Shown: positions 18,334-24,648 of the stretch, piece by piece | Position numbering within the stretch: position 1 is the first letter of the stretch | Layout of the letters: every line of letters begins with the position of its first letter | Source of the DNA: a virus | DNA length: 24,648 nucleotides | Strand: one strand, 5' to 3' | IMG/VR virus record: IMGVR_UViG_3300032287_001588 | Coordinates: 1-24,648 of that record | Notes under the pieces: model-generated | Told to the model about the DNA's origin: nothing | The model's input: the letters and a program-made list of their open reading frames with translations, nothing else | Databases searched by the model: none | Program-made: the position numbers and the translations under genes

Positions 18334-18648
18334 TTAGCAAAGTTCGGCAATTTGCAGCTTAATCAAATACTCGGCTTGCGCTTCGGGTAATTCTGCAACA
18401 TCGCCAACGTTGTACGATAAATTGTAACCCATCGGAGATTTAACAAATTTAACGGACATTTTGGGGGATTCGCTGCTGAACTCGGGTAGTTCTTCCACTT
18501 CTGGAGTGGCTTCTTCCACGGCTGGCGCAGTTTCCTCCACTTCGGTTGCAACATCCTTAACTTCGGGGGTGTTTGCAGTTTCCTCAATTTTGGCACTCAA
18601 ATCTACATCATCGGTAAATTCGGGCGCGGTATTCTTTTTTGTACTCAT
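18334..18648 (-). CDS. acidic small head-region protein, 104 aa
   Basis: Residues 1-60 are low-complexity and acidic, with imperfect repeats of V-E-E-(T/A)-(A/T)-P-(A/E)-V (EVEETAPAVEEATPEVEELP). The last 40 residues form a small ordered module: SVKFVKSPMGYNLSYNVGDV then LPEAQAEYLIKLQIAELC. The C-terminal G-x-x-x-x-L-P-E-x-x-A-x-x-L-I motif recurs in small proteins after phage capsid genes. It could be a head decoration, fibre or assembly cofactor. It has its own promoter-like box and sits behind the capsid terminator. Confidence 0.65.
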   Translation of the reverse strand: MSTKKNTAPEFTDDVDLSAKIEETANTPEVKDVATEVEETAPAVEEATPEVEELPEFSSESPKMSVKFVKSPMGYNLSYNVGDVAELPEAQAEYLIKLQIAELC

Positions 18649-18655
18649 GGTGATT

Positions 18656-18663
18656 CAAATATA
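18656..18663 (-). promoter_or_regulatory. promoter-like -7 box TATATTTG between capsid terminator and acidic head protein gene
   Basis: Minus-strand TATATTTG ends 7 bases before the ATG at 18648 and directly abuts the U-tract of the capsid terminator. No good -33 box was found; that position falls within the terminator stem. Could restart transcription for the downstream connector genes. Confidence 0.42.
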
Positions 18664-18669
18664 AAACAA

Positions 18670-18695
18670 AAAGGGGATTCTTCCGAACCCCCTTT
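18670..18695 (-). terminator. rho-independent terminator after the capsid gene
   Basis: On the minus strand AAAGGGGGTTC-GGAA-GAATCCCCTTT forms an 11-bp stem with one G-U pair and a GGAA tetraloop (GNRA type), then TTTTTGTTTTAT. It begins 33 bases past the capsid stop. This is the strongest leftward terminator seen in the window. Confidence 0.85.
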
Positions 18696-18727
18696 AAGTC
18701 ATTATGAAAACCCTAACAAATTATCAA

Positions 18728-20080
18728 TTAGGCAGTTTTTGCATCCTTGATCAAGGCAAATGCAGTTGGCTTCTGAACCAAAGCATCAGTGTAAGCGCAC
18801 GCGATAATTCTATCGGTACCTTTCAAACCTTGGGTGTATGGGTCAACTGTAACCTCAATAGCACCCCACTGGCCTAACATCAAGTAAGAGAAATCACCGG
18901 CGATTAACGCTGATAAAATACTAGTTGATGCGCCTTTGCTTAGGTTGCTTGGTACATTGCTAGAGTACAACGCTGGCGAACCTGCAAGTACATTAGGAAT
19001 CAACTTGTCAACCACAAAGTTGCCTTCAACACCGCTAATTTGTACAGGCGTACCCATCAACTTGGCTTTTACCTTGTTGTTAGTAATATACTTGAAGTTA
19101 AACGCGTCGTTTCCTTCTACGCTTCCCATTAAGTTTAAAACGTCCTGATAGGTCAAGAAAGCACCATCAGCATTGGTTGAGTTGGAGGCAGCATTTCCAG
19201 CGTAGAACACAGGAACGCTAGAGTTTGCCAAAATACCAGTAGGCTCATTAGACCCACCGCCTTTAATGGCAGCTCTTTCCCATCCAATTGCAATCGCGTT
19301 TAACAATTTATCCATAACCCAGTTAGACACGTCTTGGCTAGACTGTCTCTTTAACTGCCATGAAATGTCGGTGTAAGCGGTCAAACGCTTAGGTGACATA
19401 GTCAATGCGCTGAAAGTAGAAGCCAATTCGGCGGCATCACCTGTTTCGGTGTTGTATGAGGCAACTCCTAAAGCGGAATCAACAGGAAACTGAATGTTGC
19501 CACTCAAATTACCCATAAAGGTTGCACCCGCTTCGCCTAAAATCATTCTAGGCTTTAAAAAGTCAACGATTGAACCAACGATAGTTGGAACTAAAAAACC
19601 ACCTGCAGAATTAGTGCCAGCGGTTTGAGCTGCACGCTTTTCTGCACGTTTCTGCGCTTGGTAAGCGAAGAATCCAGTCGGAACCAATACGGAACGGCTG
19701 TCCACGTTCAAGTCACCGCCTGCGATTTTGTTTTCTTCTTGTCCAAGCTCGTGCAAAGCTGCGATTTCCTTGCTCATCCCGCGGCTGTTTACGCCGTTTA
19801 GCACATCTCCGAAGTTAACACTACGGTAAATCTTTTCGATTTCCTTAGATTCGCCTTCGTCACCACCACCATAAATGGGGGTTGGGTTGCCTTTTGAACG
19901 CTCAATGATTTCAGCGGCTTCGATTTCAGCATCCAATTTAGAACGCTGCTCGTTAATTTCAGTAACTCGAGCCACTTCCTGCTCGGTCATTCTGCGCTTT
20001 TCCGCGCTGATTTTAGCGGAAAGTTGGTCTAATTCCTGAATCAGTCCGTTGCGCTCTTCTTTTAATGCTTTGATATTCAT
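18728..20080 (-). CDS. HK97-fold major capsid protein
   Basis: 450 aa. Residues 1-62 are a coiled-coil delta/scaffold domain (MNIKALKEERNGLIQELDQL, RSKLDAEIEAAEIIE), normally removed by the prohead protease. The capsid core begins around residue 157 (NSAGGFLVPTIVGSIVDFLK) and includes FPVDSALGVASYNTETGDAA, SPKRLTAYTDISWQLKRQSS, GWERAAIKGGGSNEPTGILA and a C-terminal GQWGAIEVTVDPYTQGLKGT, all standard for the HK97 family (E-loop, A-domain, P-domain landmarks). Preceded by protease and portal, followed by a terminator. Two bases separate its start from the protease stop. Confidence 0.95.
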   Translation of the reverse strand: MNIKALKEERNGLIQELDQLSAKISAEKRRMTEQEVARVTEINEQRSKLDAEIEAAEIIERSKGNPTPIYGGGDEGESKEIEKIYRSVNFGDVLNGVNSRGMSKEIAALHELGQEENKIAGGDLNVDSRSVLVPTGFFAYQAQKRAEKRAAQTAGTNSAGGFLVPTIVGSIVDFLKPRMILGEAGATFMGNLSGNIQFPVDSALGVASYNTETGDAAELASTFSALTMSPKRLTAYTDISWQLKRQSSQDVSNWVMDKLLNAIAIGWERAAIKGGGSNEPTGILANSSVPVFYAGNAASNSTNADGAFLTYQDVLNLMGSVEGNDAFNFKYITNNKVKAKLMGTPVQISGVEGNFVVDKLIPNVLAGSPALYSSNVPSNLSKGASTSILSALIAGDFSYLMLGQWGAIEVTVDPYTQGLKGTDRIIACAYTDALVQKPTAFALIKDAKTA

Positions 20081-20081
20081 T

Positions 20082-20726
20082 TTAAAATTTTGATTTAGTA
20101 ATCTGCAACAAATCTACGTCGGCCAAATATTCGTCATGTTGCAAGTTTTGCTCCTGCTTCAATGCCTCGGTACGCTCTTCCATTAACTTGGCGTTTCGCG
20201 CTTCGGTCATGGTTTCCTCGTATGCTGGATAAGTCACTGGGCTAACATCGTACAATTTGCCCACTTTGGTAATCTTACGCAAATACCCATCACCGTATTT
20301 CTCGGATTTTGCCCATGAGTATTCCGCAATAGTGAACGCAAATGAGGATTGAGAAATGTCGCCGCGCATGATTGAGCGCGCCACTTGCAAATGCAATGGG
20401 TTTTTGTAGTCCGCGTCATACTCGTATTCCAACTCACCATTGCCACCAATTGACAATCGGCAAGTGCCTGACTTGGTACGGCCTAATATTAATTCTTCTT
20501 CATGGTTGAATAAGCAACGACAGTCTAAGTCGCTGGCGTTAACTGCATCGTCAAACGCGCCGGGCATGATAACTTCCTCGTACCATCCCATATCGGTAAC
20601 TTGGTTAACGACGGCTGCAACGCCGCCAAATTTATCGGGCATTTCTTCGCCGTCTACCATTGCTCGCTTTTCAGCGGCTGGCTTAATGGTGCCTATTTTA
20701 CGAATTTCTATATTTGAGTTTGTCAT
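20082..20726 (-). CDS. prohead maturation protease, HK97/U35 (S78) family
   Basis: 214 aa. KFGGVAAVVNQVTDMGWYEE and VIMPGAFDDAV near the N-terminus, RCLFNHEEELILGRTKSGTC with catalytic His75, and RGDISQSSFAFTIAEYSW with catalytic Ser at 127/128, then VSPVTYPAYEETMTEAR. These match the S78 prohead protease pattern (N-H, S-x-x-F). It cleaves the capsid delta domain during head maturation. It lies in the same reading frame as the portal gene upstream, with a 15-codon open linker after the portal stop. Confidence 0.92.
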   Translation of the reverse strand: MTNSNIEIRKIGTIKPAAEKRAMVDGEEMPDKFGGVAAVVNQVTDMGWYEEVIMPGAFDDAVNASDLDCRCLFNHEEELILGRTKSGTCRLSIGGNGELEYEYDADYKNPLHLQVARSIMRGDISQSSFAFTIAEYSWAKSEKYGDGYLRKITKVGKLYDVSPVTYPAYEETMTEARNAKLMEERTEALKQEQNLQHDEYLADVDLLQITKSKF

Positions 20727-20771
20727 TGTATTAATTGCTGTGGTTGCTGTAGTTGCTGTGAGTTGCTGTGG
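20727..20771 (-). repeat. short tandem repeat between portal and protease genes
   Basis: Four copies of plus-strand TTGCTGT at 20735, 20744, 20753 and 20763, with a period of 9-10 bases (minus strand ACAGCAA). The whole 45-base gap is open in the shared portal/protease frame and would encode PQQLTATTATTAINT if the portal TAA were read through. Confidence 0.75.
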
Positions 20772-22070
20772 TTATTGCGTAATTAAATCCTGGTTATTCC
20801 CCTCGGGGTTGTTGTTCTTTTGGCTCGCGCTGTTTAACTGCTCAATCTTCGCGTCTATGTAGTCGTTAAACTTGCTCGTTGGGATTAAGTTCAATTGCAT
20901 GTAGTATTCGTCTCCATTATCTCTATCCTCCATATCTTCCAGACGGCGAATTTCGTTTGAATTTAAAACGCCGATTTGGATAGCCTTGGAATAGAACTCC
21001 ATACGCGCGGACGATTTTGCCCGAAGCATGGAATTGAAATTAAACTTAAAATAGTGGTTTGGCTTTTCGGCCTCCTTCAACAACTTTCGCTCCAGTTCTT
21101 CCTGAATAACAATCGCGTATTTGCTCAAAGTCGTTGCGTAGAAATGCTGTAATAATTCCTCAATATCCGCGGTTCCGACTTCCGCGTCAATCAAAGCGGC
21201 TGGCACTCCGAACATTCGCGCTATATCCTTGTCGGAATACTTCATGGTTTCAATGAACTGCGCTTCTTGTGGTGTCATGGAAATTTTATCAATTTCGGCT
21301 CCAAGTGGAAGCGCGGCGGTTAACTGATTCCCGTTGATAACGTTTTCCAGGGACTGGCGTAGCGTGGTACGCTGGTTGTCCTCTAATTTGGCTTGGGTTT
21401 TAACTAAAAATTTAAGCGAACCCGTCTTGTATATTTTCGCTTGGCTGGATTTTGCTGCTAATGTTATGCCCAGCGATTGCGCGAATTCCTGAATCGGTGA
21501 CTTACCCATGTAGGGCGTATCGGAACAAAACACTTTAAAATGCAATACGTTTTCAGCATCGTATGTTTTCGCACCCGAAGTGTACTGTAATTTGCCTGTT
21601 TCTTTGTCCATTGTTACCCGTGTTTGGTCGGGATTCAACGGCCATGCACCAATAGGGTTGCCGTATTGGTCGCGCGTAATAGCCGCGTAAGAATTACCGC
21701 GATACGCTAAGCACAACGCGATCCAGTTTAGAAATTCTGATTTATTCTGATATGAATTTGGCTCATTGAGCAACTTAATTGCGTTTAAATCAAATACAGC
21801 TTTGCGGCTTCCATTTTCTTCTTCCCGGTACAGGCGAAGCGTCATATTGCTTACTCCGTCCGCAATTTTTGCCACACAATCTTTAACCGCTGCAATTTGC
21901 AAGGCAGTTGTAGTGGTAACGGCTTGGCCTGAATCGTTGGCACCTCCGAAGATTCCAGAAAGCGCGTCTATCAACCATTGTGCGGGGTTGCTCAATGAGG
22001 ATTCTTGCGACCGTTTCTGTATCTGCTTGTTGCTTACGCGCTTAAATTCTATGCCTAAAAGTTTGGCCAT
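20772..22070 (-). CDS. HK97-type portal protein
   Basis: 432 aa. ALQIAAVKDCVAKIADGVSN, ALCLAYRGNSYAAITRDQYG and PIGAWPLNPDQTRVTMDKET, then ENVLHFKVFCSDTPYMGKSP, MKYSDKDIARMFGVPAALID and ILNSNEIRRLEDM-type text (VLNSNEIRRLEDMEDRDNGD) match the phage portal family in order (V-x-x-C-V-x-x-I-A, G-N-A/S-Y, L-P/N-P-x-x-V, D-I-A-R-x-F-G-V-P-x-x-x-L, G-x-x-T/S-x-N-E-x-R). It forms the dodecameric ring through which DNA is packaged. The C-terminus (residues 415-432) is Asn/Gln-rich and probably disordered. Confidence 0.94.
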   Translation of the reverse strand: MAKLLGIEFKRVSNKQIQKRSQESSLSNPAQWLIDALSGIFGGANDSGQAVTTTTALQIAAVKDCVAKIADGVSNMTLRLYREEENGSRKAVFDLNAIKLLNEPNSYQNKSEFLNWIALCLAYRGNSYAAITRDQYGNPIGAWPLNPDQTRVTMDKETGKLQYTSGAKTYDAENVLHFKVFCSDTPYMGKSPIQEFAQSLGITLAAKSSQAKIYKTGSLKFLVKTQAKLEDNQRTTLRQSLENVINGNQLTAALPLGAEIDKISMTPQEAQFIETMKYSDKDIARMFGVPAALIDAEVGTADIEELLQHFYATTLSKYAIVIQEELERKLLKEAEKPNHYFKFNFNSMLRAKSSARMEFYSKAIQIGVLNSNEIRRLEDMEDRDNGDEYYMQLNLIPTSKFNDYIDAKIEQLNSASQKNNNPEGNNQDLITQ

Positions 22071-22101
22071 GCTTGCAAAATAAGCCTATGGCATGGTTGC
22101 A

Positions 22102-22124
22102 GTTGTTGCAAATTGTGCAACAGC
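22102..22124 (-). repeat. inverted repeat upstream of the portal gene
   Basis: The core TGTTGCA-AATTG-TGCAACA (22104-22122) has perfect 7-bp arms; a G-U and a G-C pair extend it to 22102 and 22124 (9 bp). It lies in the 61-base gap between the small gene stop and the portal ATG. No U-run follows on either strand, so it is not a standard terminator; possible mRNA processing or stability hairpin, or protein site. Confidence 0.5.
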
Positions 22125-22131
22125 GTACTAA

Positions 22132-22335
22132 TTACATCCGCTCAATTCGCAAATCACGCGATAACAATGCGCGAAATACCGCGTAGGTAGAGAATTTGTT
22201 TTTTGCTGTGCCCGTCTTTTTCTTATAAATTTCTTCCGCTGCCAAATAGGCGTCTTGGTACGATTTGTTTTCCTTGTTCCCAAGTTGCTCGTAGTAGACT
22301 ACGTAGAAATCTTGACGGGTGAAAATGGTAGACAT
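22132..22335 (-). CDS. hypothetical protein, 67 aa, between large terminase and portal
   Basis: Small basic helical protein: MSTIFTRQDFYVVYYEQLGN, SYQDAYLAAEEIYKKKTGTA, then KNKFSTYAVFRALLSRDLRI. The composition and STYAVFRALLSR end suggest a compact DNA- or protein-binding helical bundle. Small genes between terL and portal are common in HK97-like phages, but none is named with confidence here. A tandem repeat separates it from the terminase stop. Confidence 0.62.
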   Translation of the reverse strand: MSTIFTRQDFYVVYYEQLGNKENKSYQDAYLAAEEIYKKKTGTAKNKFSTYAVFRALLSRDLRIERM

Positions 22336-22338
22336 GGC

Positions 22339-22369
22339 TGAATGGGGTATGAATGGGGTATGAATGGGG
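22339..22369. repeat. 11-bp tandem repeat between terminase and next gene
   Basis: TGAATGGGGTA at 22339-22349 and 22350-22360, then TGAATGGGG at 22361-22369; 2.8 copies with no mismatch. It lies wholly in the gap between the terminase TAA and the next ATG. Minus-strand reading is a C-rich, G-poor leader that may be single-stranded. Confidence 0.85.
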
Positions 22370-22370
22370 G

Positions 22371-24017
22371 TTAAATATCTTCTACATAAAAATCCTGCTC
22401 AACCGCGTTGGCTTGTTGCTGTTCATTTGCCATCCAACTGCCTAAGGCCATAACCATGCTCACAGGTCCGTCGACCTTATCGGCGGACTTTTTCTTATTG
22501 ATTTTAATGTTGCCTTCGGGGGTAGTTTCCAAAGCTACGTTTGCAATCATCCATCGGGTGACGGGATTTGCTTGATAAATAAGAGTTCGATTGCGAATCA
22601 GTCGTTCAATTTCCTTGGTCGGAGGTGACATATAACTGATAGTCTGGCGGTACGGCGCGCATTCAAATCCGTTCTGTTCGAGTTTCACAATCAAAGAATT
22701 ACTATTCCATTTGTCGTATGCAAGTAGTTTAAAGTCGTACACTTCCTGCAATTCAAGCATTTTCAAATAAATATATTCGTAGTCTTGAACATTACCGGGT
22801 GTTGTCAAGATATAACCATCTCGCGCCCATTGCCTGATTGAATCGCCGCTTTGGTCGTTACGGCTTTTCAAAGCGTCCTCGGGTAAGAAATAGTACGTTT
22901 TCATAAACATACTATTTGGCCAAAATAGCGTTAACGCCGTGAAATCGCTAACGCTTGCTAAGTCTAATCCTGCATAACATTCGCCTTCGGCTTCGTCGTT
23001 ATCAACCAAAATCGACCTCCAGTCTTCGTCCTTTATCCACACATCCGCTGCATCCGTCCAAACGTTTAACAGTTTCGTTTTAAACTCAACCTCTTTGGTT
23101 CCACTTTGCATCGCTTCGGTTAATGCCTGTTGAACAAATTTAGGTTGTACGCTTATGCCCCAATTGGGGTTTGCCTTCGCCCAAACTCTGGAATCTTTCC
23201 AATCGTCCGTTTCGTCCAGGGTGTAAATTACCGTGAACAAATCATCGTCCTGAATACGACCATTTAAAACATTAACGCAATGTTGGCGGTGTTTGTAGCA
23301 CGGCGAAGTAATGCGGAATCCTGCGGTTGTAATCGTGAATAATAACGGTTGTACTCGAGATCCCATTGAGTTGCGAATCACGTTATAAGCTTCATCCGTC
23401 TGATGCGCGTGGTATTCATCTACAATCGCAAAATGGGTATTTAACCCATCCTGTTTTTCTGGATTCCATTCCAGCGGTTTGTAAATCGAATTGTCAAACC
23501 GTATGATGCGATTGTTTTTTGAGAAAAATGGCTCAACTCCTCCCTCAATTAACCATTTTGAAGCATTACACTGGCGGTAAGATTCCTCAAAAACTATACT
23601 TGCTTGGTCTAATTTAGTCGCTACGGAATAGACTTGCGCGGCCGCTTCGCTATCAGCGATTAATCCATACAAGGCAATTGCGCTGGCTAGCGTTGATTTA
23701 CCATTCTTACGCGGTACTTCTACATAAGCGCGCGTAAATCTTCGCAGGTGCGAATCAGCGCGAAGCCATCCGAATAAGTTGGCTACGATATAATGCTGCC
23801 AAGGCTCCAATAGAAATTTGCTACCCTGGTACTTTCCAACCGTGTGCGGTAATTCCTGGATGAAATTAACCGCGTGTTGGTAATGGTCATTGGAAAACAA
23901 AATATCAGCGCGTTTGAAATCAGACAAAAAACGAACACACGATTTAATCGTATGTTGACAGGCTACTATTCGACCTGCAATCACGTCCTCTGCATATTTC
24001 AACGCTGGGTTTTGCAC
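22371..24017 (-). CDS. terL: terminase large subunit
   Basis: 548 aa packaging motor with ATPase and nuclease. Walker A is VPRKNGKSTLAS (residues 101-112), Walker B FAIVDE (196-201) with catalytic E201, and the coupling motif is ITTAG (229-233). Nuclease acidic residues are in AGLDLASVSDFTAL (D352 and probably D358), AYDKWN (D435) and KVDGPVSMVMALG (D516). Order and spacing match the Terminase_1/HK97-type family, usually associated with cos or headful packaging. It lies downstream of a hypothetical gene and the small terminase candidate. Confidence 0.95.
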   Translation of the reverse strand: MQNPALKYAEDVIAGRIVACQHTIKSCVRFLSDFKRADILFSNDHYQHAVNFIQELPHTVGKYQGSKFLLEPWQHYIVANLFGWLRADSHLRRFTRAYVEVPRKNGKSTLASAIALYGLIADSEAAAQVYSVATKLDQASIVFEESYRQCNASKWLIEGGVEPFFSKNNRIIRFDNSIYKPLEWNPEKQDGLNTHFAIVDEYHAHQTDEAYNVIRNSMGSRVQPLLFTITTAGFRITSPCYKHRQHCVNVLNGRIQDDDLFTVIYTLDETDDWKDSRVWAKANPNWGISVQPKFVQQALTEAMQSGTKEVEFKTKLLNVWTDAADVWIKDEDWRSILVDNDEAEGECYAGLDLASVSDFTALTLFWPNSMFMKTYYFLPEDALKSRNDQSGDSIRQWARDGYILTTPGNVQDYEYIYLKMLELQEVYDFKLLAYDKWNSNSLIVKLEQNGFECAPYRQTISYMSPPTKEIERLIRNRTLIYQANPVTRWMIANVALETTPEGNIKINKKKSADKVDGPVSMVMALGSWMANEQQQANAVEQDFYVEDI

Positions 24018-24020
24018 CGA

Positions 24021-24272
24021 TTAAAATATCAGATAGTCGGGGTTTCGCGTTAAGAAATCAACCGCTTGTTGCGCCTTGACTTTGGTCGGGTAGAAATGCG
24101 CATCAATTGGAAGCTCGCAAATTTGCCCCGATTTAGAAGCGTAAGAATCGCCAAACATGACAACGTACGCGTTGTTAAACGGCTCAACCCGAAGCGACTT
24201 GGTTTCGTCATGGGGTAGCATATCCGATGGGATTGGTTGCCCTTCGGGTATTTCAATTTTCTTTTTTGCCAT
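24021..24272 (-). CDS. hypothetical protein, 83 aa, between terminase subunits
   Basis: MAKKKIEIPEGQPIPSDMLP, then VEPFNNAYVVMFGDSYASKS and FYPTKVKAQQAVDFLTRNPD. The second half looks like a small beta-alpha domain. No catalytic motif. It starts 9 bases after the stop of the small terminase candidate and ends 3 bases before the large terminase start, so it is probably cotranslated. Function unknown. Confidence 0.6.
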   Translation of the reverse strand: MAKKKIEIPEGQPIPSDMLPHDETKSLRVEPFNNAYVVMFGDSYASKSGQICELPIDAHFYPTKVKAQQAVDFLTRNPDYLIF

Positions 24273-24281
24273 AGTACGAAG

Positions 24282-24587
24282 TTACGAAACTTTTGGTTTC
24301 GCGCGTAACACTTCCAATTTGCTTACTTTGGGTTCGGGGATGGGTTCCACATTCTTTGCAAGCCTACGCCCTTTTTGCGTTATTCCCAATGCTACGCCCA
24401 ACTCCATCATGTTTTTTAGCCTATGGGTATCGCGAAAACACTCGTAAACTTTGCTTTCAAATATGTACGCTTCCAGAAATGGGCGGTCAATTTCGCGATA
24501 ATTTGCGCCCAATTTTTTTGCCAACGCGTCAATTTCAGCCTTGGTTACTTCAAAATTTAGTTTGTGTATGTCCTCTTTTTTAGGCAT
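24282..24587 (-). CDS. small terminase subunit candidate, P27-like
   Basis: 101 aa. An N-terminal helix KLNFEVTKAEIDALAKKLGA is followed by YREIDRPFLEAYIFESKVYE-CFRDTHRLKN, resembling the L-x-x-x-D-x-x-x-L-x-x-Y-x-x-x-x-x-x-Y region of P27-type small terminases, then GVALGITQKGRRLAKNVEPI, close to the T-x-x-G-x-x-x-x-P end. It is the first visible late gene and lies two genes above terL, the standard place. It would recognise packaging sites. The motif match is moderate. Confidence 0.65.
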   Translation of the reverse strand: MPKKEDIHKLNFEVTKAEIDALAKKLGANYREIDRPFLEAYIFESKVYECFRDTHRLKNMMELGVALGITQKGRRLAKNVEPIPEPKVSKLEVLRAKPKVS

Positions 24588-24626
24588 TTTTTGTGTATAA
24601 TTTAGTGGAATTTAGGTAAAAATACG

Positions 24627-24644
24627 CTTTCATGTGTGTGAAAG
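24627..24644. repeat. inverted repeat upstream of the small terminase gene
   Basis: CTTTCA-TGTGTG-TGAAAG is a perfect 6-bp dyad with a 6-base spacer, 40 bases upstream of the ATG at 24587, at the window edge. It could be an operator or late-promoter element, or part of a larger structure beyond the window. No convincing -7/-33 boxes were seen in 24588-24648. Confidence 0.35.
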
Positions 24645-24648
24645 TGAT

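Noticed and set aside
22339-22369. Short repeats considered as a CRISPR array
   Set aside because: Contiguous 11-base units without spacers; no cas genes.
16887-23151. 13-mer CAAATTTAGGTTG shared between the tail tube promoter and the terminase gene interior
   Set aside because: Two isolated copies, one within coding sequence, with no further shared flanks; likely chance.
1-24648. Attachment site, integrase or immunity region
   Set aside because: None found. The tRNA-like gene alone does not establish an attachment site, and the small HTH genes are too short to be called CI repressors.

Overview
The window is a stretch of a tailed-phage (siphovirus-type) genome or prophage, most likely infecting a Bacteroidetes host. 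The phage call rests on a complete head-to-lysis gene order: terminase, HK97-type portal, protease and capsid, head-tail joining genes, tail tube, tail assembly chaperones, tape measure, tail tip, receptor-binding candidates and lysis genes. The host call rests on repeated promoter-like boxes of the Bacteroidetes type (TAnnTTTG, with an upstream TTG or TTTG), the near absence of Shine-Dalgarno sites outside one small region, and small-protein families that look familiar from Bacteroidetes phages. No integrase, CI-type immunity region, replication initiator or polymerase lies in the window, so lifestyle cannot be decided.

Layout. (1) Positions 1-2758, leftward: ssb, a small XRE-type regulator and a run of short overlapping hypothetical genes, several secreted or membrane-anchored, with a tRNA-like gene (1235-1310) whose anticodon arm is degenerate. 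(2) 2759-2842: a divergent promoter region with two identical palindromes. (3) 2843-7188, rightward: a RecE-like PD-(D/E)XK nuclease, small genes including an alternating A-B-A-B-A array of two paralogous families (4220-5306), a RecT-type annealing protein and a long Ala/Glu-rich coiled-coil protein. (4) 7214-24587, leftward: the late operon, read from small terminase (24587) down to endolysin (7214).

How the parts work together. The nuclease, SSB and RecT-like protein form a plausible homologous-recombination module. The late genes package DNA, build an HK97-fold head and a long tail, and lyse the cell with a GH108-type endolysin, small holin candidates and a unimolecular spanin candidate. 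Tail chaperones appear to be made as G and G-T fusion by a -1 frameshift at A AAA AAG (15936-15942). Two leftward terminators follow the capsid and tail-tube genes, each with a promoter-like box near the next or preceding gene, suggesting these abundant proteins are transcriptionally partitioned. The only terminator seen for the rightward operon lies inside the opposing endolysin gene.

There is no gene-free stretch over 300 bases; the longest is 16308-16447, described below. Family assignments come from motif recognition alone, without database searches.
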